The notes under the pieces: generated by a model
What the model was told of the DNA's origin: nothing
Seen by the model: only the letters and a program-made list of their open reading frames with translations
Database searches by the model: none
Origin: an uncultured Syntrophobacteraceae bacterium
GTDB taxonomy: Bacteria; Desulfobacterota; Syntrophobacteria; Syntrophobacterales; Syntrophobacteraceae
Length of the DNA stretch: 8,662 nt
Assembly (NCBI GenBank): GCA_937889795.1
Contig: CALBZH010000666.1
Span: forward strand, 1-8,662
Direction: 5' to 3'
Position numbers and translations under genes: made by a program
Shown: in pieces, positions 5,395-8,662 of the stretch
How the letters are laid out: each line of letters opens with the position of its first letter
Position numbering within the stretch: the stretch's first letter is position 1

Positions 5395-7767
5395 TCAAGA
5401 AGGCACCATATCGGTCTCGATGGATCGAGCGTCGTCCAGAACTTGCCGCGCAAGGACGGCCAGGTCTTTCAAGGTGACCGGCTTCGCCAGAAAGCCCCTG
5501 ATGCCGAGCTTAGCCGCGTTTTCAGCGATGTTTTGCTGGCTGAATCCGGTGCACAGGATGATCGGCAGCTCGGGCTTGATGCGCAGAAGCTCCTTGGCGA
5601 GCATGACCCCCGTCATGGCAGGCATCGTCATGTCCGTGACGACCAAGTCGTAGGGACGGCTCGCGTCTTGATGGCGGAAGGCTTCGAGGGCTTCGACGCC
5701 GCTTGTCCTGCACACGGCTTCATACCCCAGGCTGTCGAGCATCTGTCGCATCGCGTTGGCGAGGTTGTCCTCATCATCGACCACCAGAACGCGCTCATGC
5801 CCGCGGGGAAGGCTGACCTCCCGCTTTCTTGAAGGACCCTCACCCTTGACTGCGGGCAGAAGGATCGTGAACGTCGTCCCCCGGTCCAGCTCGCTCTCGA
5901 CGTCGATCGCACCCCCATGGCTCTTCACAATGCCGTGGACCACGGCGAGTCCAAGCCCCGTTCCAACGCCGGCTTCCTTCGTCGTGAAGAAAGGATCGAA
6001 GATCCGGTCCACGATCCTGGGATCGATTCCATGTCCGGTGTCCCGGACAGTGAGCATGGCATAAGGGCCGGGCTGGAGGTCGGGGTGCCCCATGTCGGAT
6101 TCCGGGCTCAGGCTCACATCGGTGAGATTGATTTCCAGGAGGCCGCCTCGGTCCTGCATGGCATGGGCGGCGTTGGTGCACAGGTTCATCAAGACCTGGT
6201 GGACATGGGTCGGGTCGCCCAGGATCGTCGCGCGTCCCTTCAGATTCCACCGGATATCGATCGTCGCCGGGAGCGTCGCTCTGAGCATCTTCAGAGCCTC
6301 CCTGGCGATGAGGCTGATTTGAACGGGCTTCCTTTCCTGCTCACCCTGCCGGCTGAAAGCCAGAATCTGTTGCACAAGCTCCTTGGCCCGGTCGGTTGCC
6401 TTGAGGACTTCGTCCAATTGACCTTTCACGCGACTCCCCTCGGGGAGGGACCAGCGCGCGATCTCGGTGTACCCGATGATGATTCCGAGAATATTGTTGA
6501 AATCGTGCGCGATGCCCCCGGCGAGGGTGCCGATGGCCTCCATCTTCTGTGCCTGCCGAAGCTGCGTTTCGGCGAGTCGTCGTTCCTCCTCGGCCCGCCT
6601 GAGGTTGGAGATGTCTTTCATCGCGGCCAGGGATCGAACGAGGGCGCCCTGCTCGTTCCGCTCGGCGGAAGCCGAAAGGAGGACGTCGATGAAGTGCCCA
6701 TCCTTACACTGGACTTTGTAAGGAGCTTCCTTCACGGTTCCTTCAGCCAGGAAGCGCGGCATGGCTTCCCGCCAGTAATAGGCCCGCGATTCTGGATCCA
6801 GAAGCTCCAGCCAGGGGCGCCCGAGGACCTCGGAACGCTCGTAACCGAGCACTTCCAGCCAGTAGTCGTTCACTCGTTCGAGCCGTCCGTCCGGATCGAT
6901 GGAATGGAGCATGATCGGGGTTTCGTTGTAGAGACTCCGCAGCCGCTTTTCGCTTTCTCTCAGGGCATCTTCCGCTTTCTTGCGCTCGGTGATCTCCGTG
7001 GCGATATGGATCACCCGGTCGAGGCGTCCTTCCGAGTCGAAGATCGGCGTGCACGAAATCAGGAAGACGCCCCCGAGGGCTTCCACTTCCATTTCCACGA
7101 TCTGGTCTTCCGCAGATCTGCTCATCCAACTGAAAGGACAACCCTTCGGCGGGCCGTTCCTGCCGGGGCCATGAAAGATCTCCCAGCACCTGCGGTTTTC
7201 GTATTCCAGACCCAACGAAGCGAGGCGTCGCTCCAGCGATTGGTTGATGGCGAGGATACGCTGTTCAGCGTCCAGGATGACCGTGGGGTGCGGGATCGCG
7301 CGGAAGATGGCCTCCCAGTCCTTCCTCGCCTCTTCCAGGGCTTTCTCCGCGCGCTTGCGCTCCTGGATCGCCCTCCACTCCCGCAAAGCTCGCTCCACCG
7401 TGCGGGGAAGGTCCCTGAAAGCCCCCTGGGACTTGACGATGTAGTCCAGTGCCCCGGACTTGATCGCTTCCACCGCGATCGTTTCATTGCCGTAGCTCGT
7501 CATGATCAAGATGGGAAACGGGTTGAGCTCGGGCGGTGCGCTCAGCAGCTCGACGGCGCGACCGTCCGGCAGATTCAAGTCGACCAGGACAATGTCCGGC
7601 GGACTCTCGGATACGGCCTCGCGGCAGTCTCTCAGCGACCCCGCGATCCGTATCTCGAAACGCGTGGCGGACTCTTCCAGACTTCGCGTGATGGCCGCCA
7701 CATGAGCCGCCTCGTCTTCCACGATCAGGATCTGAACCGGGGCGATGTCCAAGGAAGCACCTTTCAT
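5395..7767 (-). CDS. Soluble hybrid histidine kinase with receivers at both ends (REC-PAS-PAS-HisKA-HATPase-REC)
   Basis: About 790 residues with no membrane segment; numbering counts from the ATG at 7791. REC1 (about 19-135) has Glu25/Asp26, phosphoacceptor Asp71, Thr98 and Lys120. A charged helix (about 136-160) leads to PAS1 (155-270), which contains Cys202, His207 and Cys218, and to PAS2 (about 282-398). The H-box AGGIAHDFNN gives His429. The HATPase has Asn536/Asn540, DTGHGID at 584-590, FDPFFTTK at 598-605 and GTGLGL at 610-615. REC2 (about 666-790) has Asp672/Asp673, Asp720, Thr748 and Lys770. All catalytic residues for a HisKA kinase and both receivers are present. REC1 probably lets an upstream kinase control this one. 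The start is taken as ATG at 7767, which overlaps the preceding stop as ATGA. An upstream ATG (7791) would lie inside the preceding gene and has no ribosome site. The family resembles CckA-like HDFNN hybrids; the pathway is unknown. Confidence 0.93.
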   Translation of the reverse strand: MKGASLDIAPVQILIVEDEAAHVAAITRSLEESATRFEIRIAGSLRDCREAVSESPPDIVLVDLNLPDGRAVELLSAPPELNPFPILIMTSYGNETIAVEAIKSGALDYIVKSQGAFRDLPRTVERALREWRAIQERKRAEKALEEARKDWEAIFRAIPHPTVILDAEQRILAINQSLERRLASLGLEYENRRCWEIFHGPGRNGPPKGCPFSWMSRSAEDQIVEMEVEALGGVFLISCTPIFDSEGRLDRVIHIATEITERKKAEDALRESEKRLRSLYNETPIMLHSIDPDGRLERVNDYWLEVLGYERSEVLGRPWLELLDPESRAYYWREAMPRFLAEGTVKEAPYKVQCKDGHFIDVLLSASAERNEQGALVRSLAAMKDISNLRRAEEERRLAETQLRQAQKMEAIGTLAGGIAHDFNNILGIIIGYTEIARWSLPEGSRVKGQLDEVLKATDRAKELVQQILAFSRQGEQERKPVQISLIAREALKMLRATLPATIDIRWNLKGRATILGDPTHVHQVLMNLCTNAAHAMQDRGGLLEINLTDVSLSPESDMGHPDLQPGPYAMLTVRDTGHGIDPRIVDRIFDPFFTTKEAGVGTGLGLAVVHGIVKSHGGAIDVESELDRGTTFTILLPAVKGEGPSRKREVSLPRGHERVLVVDDEDNLANAMRQMLDSLGYEAVCRTSGVEALEAFRHQDASRPYDLVVTDMTMPAMTGVMLAKELLRIKPELPIILCTGFSQQNIAENAAKLGIRGFLAKPVTLKDLAVLARQVLDDARSIETDMVPS

Positions 7768-8210
7768 GATTCGAAGGGGTACTGATTCCATGCAAGCCAG
7801 TAGTAGCCGAGGGACTTCATCAGGAGCACGAAGTTGGCGAATTCCACAGGCTTGACCAGATAGCTGTTGGCATGACAGTGATAGGCCTTGACCATGTCGC
7901 TTTCGGATGAGGACGTGGTCAGCACCACGACCGCGATATGATTGAGCTCGGGGTCGGTCTTGATGGTCTTCAGGACCTCCAGGCCGTCGATTTTGGGCAG
8001 CCGAAGATCCAGCAGGATAAGGCTCGGTCGGGGGGAGTCATGAGGGTTGCCGAAGATGCCACGACGGTAGAGGTAATCCAGGGCCGCCTCCCCGTCGGAA
8101 ACATGGATCAGGCGATTGGCAAATCGAAAATCCTCGAAGTTCCGGCGCACGATCTCCGCGTGGGCCGGGTCGTCTTCCACCAGCAATACGACGATGGGCT
8201 CGCCTCTCAC
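7764..8210 (-). CDS. Single-domain response regulator, Rcp1/CheY-like
   Basis: A 148-residue stand-alone receiver. Acidic pocket Glu12-Asp13-Asp14, phosphoacceptor Asp68 (LILLDLRLPK), Thr98 and the Lys120-Pro121 pair are all present. The insertion after helix 2 (YLYRRGIF) and the C-terminal GYYWLAWNQYP segment are typical of the Rcp1 family, receivers that partner phytochrome-like kinases. No output domain follows, so it acts as a diffusible phosphate carrier or by protein binding. Start is GTG at 8210, overlapping the upstream kinase stop as GTGA, with GAAGGA 8 nt upstream. The stop overlaps the ATG of the next gene as ATGA, so the three genes are probably translationally coupled. The upstream kinase is the most likely phosphodonor, and REC1 or the kinase core of the next gene may be further partners; both are inferred from gene order. 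Confidence 0.94.
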   Translation of the reverse strand: MRGEPIVVLLVEDDPAHAEIVRRNFEDFRFANRLIHVSDGEAALDYLYRRGIFGNPHDSPRPSLILLDLRLPKIDGLEVLKTIKTDPELNHIAVVVLTTSSSESDMVKAYHCHANSYLVKPVEFANFVLLMKSLGYYWLAWNQYPFES

Positions 8211-8617
8211 GACTTGGATCCTTCCGTATTGTCCACGACGGCATCCGGCAGCGTGAACAGAAAGCGGGTCCCCTGTCCGGCTCCGTCCGATTCCAGCCGG
8301 ATGGCTCCCCCGTAAAGCTCGATGATCTTCTTGACCAGGCTCAGGCCGAGCCCGGAGCCCTCCGCCGCGGGATCGAGCTTTTCGAACAGGCCGAAGATCC
8401 TTTCGTGGTATCGCGGATCGATGCCCACGCCATTGTCGGAAACATGGAAGACGGTCTCGCGGCCGTTTCCCTCCGCACCGATCTCAATGCGCGGGGCCGC
8501 CTGGGCCCCCATGAACTTCGTGGCGTTCTCCACGAGATTCTGCCAGATCTCCACCAAGCGGGCCCGGTCCCCGCGCAGCACAACCGGGTGATTCCTGATC
8601 TGCACGGTCACCCCCCT
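8207..8617 (-). CDS. Sensor histidine kinase, C-terminal HATPase fragment (5' end missing)
   Basis: Partial gene: 136 genuine residues plus stop, cut off at the contig edge. It holds nearly a whole HATPase domain: N box WQNLVENATKFMG, G1 box DNGVGID, F box FGLFEKLD and G2 box GSGLGLSLVKK, then a normal C-terminus. The pattern matches kinases of the phytochrome/Cph1-like group, which commonly pair with Rcp1-type regulators, and such a regulator follows directly with a GTGA overlap. The HisKA domain and all sensor domains are absent, so the signal is unknown. An apparent start with residues MLFRS at 8618-8632 is the translation of adapter sequence and not part of the protein. The family fit of GVTVQIRNHP just inside the boundary shows that the frame is genuine up to 8617. 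Confidence 0.9.
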   Translation of the reverse strand, partial: RGVTVQIRNHPVVLRGDRARLVEIWQNLVENATKFMGAQAAPRIEIGAEGNGRETVFHVSDNGVGIDPRYHERIFGLFEKLDPAAEGSGLGLSLVKKIIELYGGAIRLESDGAGQGTRFLFTLPDAVVDNTEGSKS

Positions 8618-8662
8618 AGATCGGAAGAGCACACGTCTGAACTCCAGTCACGAGTGGATATC
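8618..8662 (+). other. Illumina TruSeq adapter remnant (sequencing artefact)
   Basis: From 8618 the plus strand reads AGATCGGAAGAGC and continues through the ACACGTCTGAACTCCAGTCAC part of the indexed TruSeq adapter to 8651. An index-like GAGTGGAT (8652-8659) follows, then ATC, the first bases of the adapter's post-index part. This is 34 nt of constant adapter plus an index I recall as TruSeq index 23. It is not genomic. It marks read-through of a short insert that was not trimmed before assembly. Confidence 0.97.

Noticed and set aside
5917..7785. 622-codon open frame on the plus strand opposite the soluble hybrid kinase
   Set aside because: It lies wholly inside a gene with unmistakable REC, PAS, HisKA and HATPase motifs. 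Its own translation shows no recognisable domain, is rich in His, Arg, Asp and Gly, and is typical of GC-rich antisense frames.
8207..8632. Complete 141-residue HATPase protein starting at 8632
   Set aside because: Its first five residues are translated adapter. The true gene is a 5'-truncated histidine kinase.
1..8662. Mobile elements, CRISPR repeats, tRNA or rRNA genes
   Set aside because: No transposase, integrase, regularly spaced repeats or RNA-gene-like sequence was seen on either strand.

Overview
The window is bacterial, GC-rich (roughly 60% by eye) and densely coded, with every supported gene on the minus strand. It reads as a stretch of sensory and signal-transduction genes. Frequent GTG starts, 4-bp stop/start overlaps, HDFNN-type hybrid histidine kinases, an Rcp1-type response regulator and a PAS-CheW fusion fit an environmental Gram-negative lineage such as Desulfobacterota/Deltaproteobacteria, Acidobacteria or a relative. 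Nothing seen fixes the taxon. The right end runs into an Illumina TruSeq adapter, so this is the raw end of a short-read, probably metagenomic, contig.

Layout in the direction of transcription, from high to low coordinates: (i) adapter artefact, 8618-8662. (ii) The C-terminal part of a histidine kinase, 8207-8617, whose N-terminus is lost off the contig. (iii) A single-domain Rcp1-like response regulator, 7764-8210, joined to the kinase by a GTGA overlap. (iv) A soluble REC-PAS-PAS-HisKA-HATPase-REC hybrid kinase, 5395-7767, joined by an ATGA overlap. (v) After about 57 nt, a membrane hybrid kinase, 2119-5337, with four predicted membrane segments, a Cache-like periplasmic sensor, two PAS domains, HisKA-HATPase and a REC domain. 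(vi) A 229-nt intergenic region with two dyads, the second followed by a T-run, probably a terminator, plus a weak promoter candidate for the next unit. (vii) A tandem universal stress protein, 930-1889, and, 12 nt later, a PAS-CheW fusion protein, 57-917. (viii) 56 nt of trailing sequence with no supported feature.

Genes (ii)-(v) look like one operon encoding three kinases and four receiver domains. Every receiver has its phosphoacceptor Asp. No DNA-binding, cyclic-di-GMP, methyltransferase or HPt output domain is visible. The likely reading is a branched phosphorelay in which membrane and cytosolic signals converge on receivers whose final output lies elsewhere. The Usp and PAS-CheW pair appears to be a second transcription unit that links a PAS signal to a chemosensory array.

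No wholly new system is evident. The points most worth a second look are the adapter artefact that corrupts the terminal gene's start, the output-less kinase/receiver cluster, the PAS-CheW/Usp pair, and the cysteine-containing PAS domain in the soluble hybrid kinase. Long plus-strand open frames are antisense shadows of these genes.
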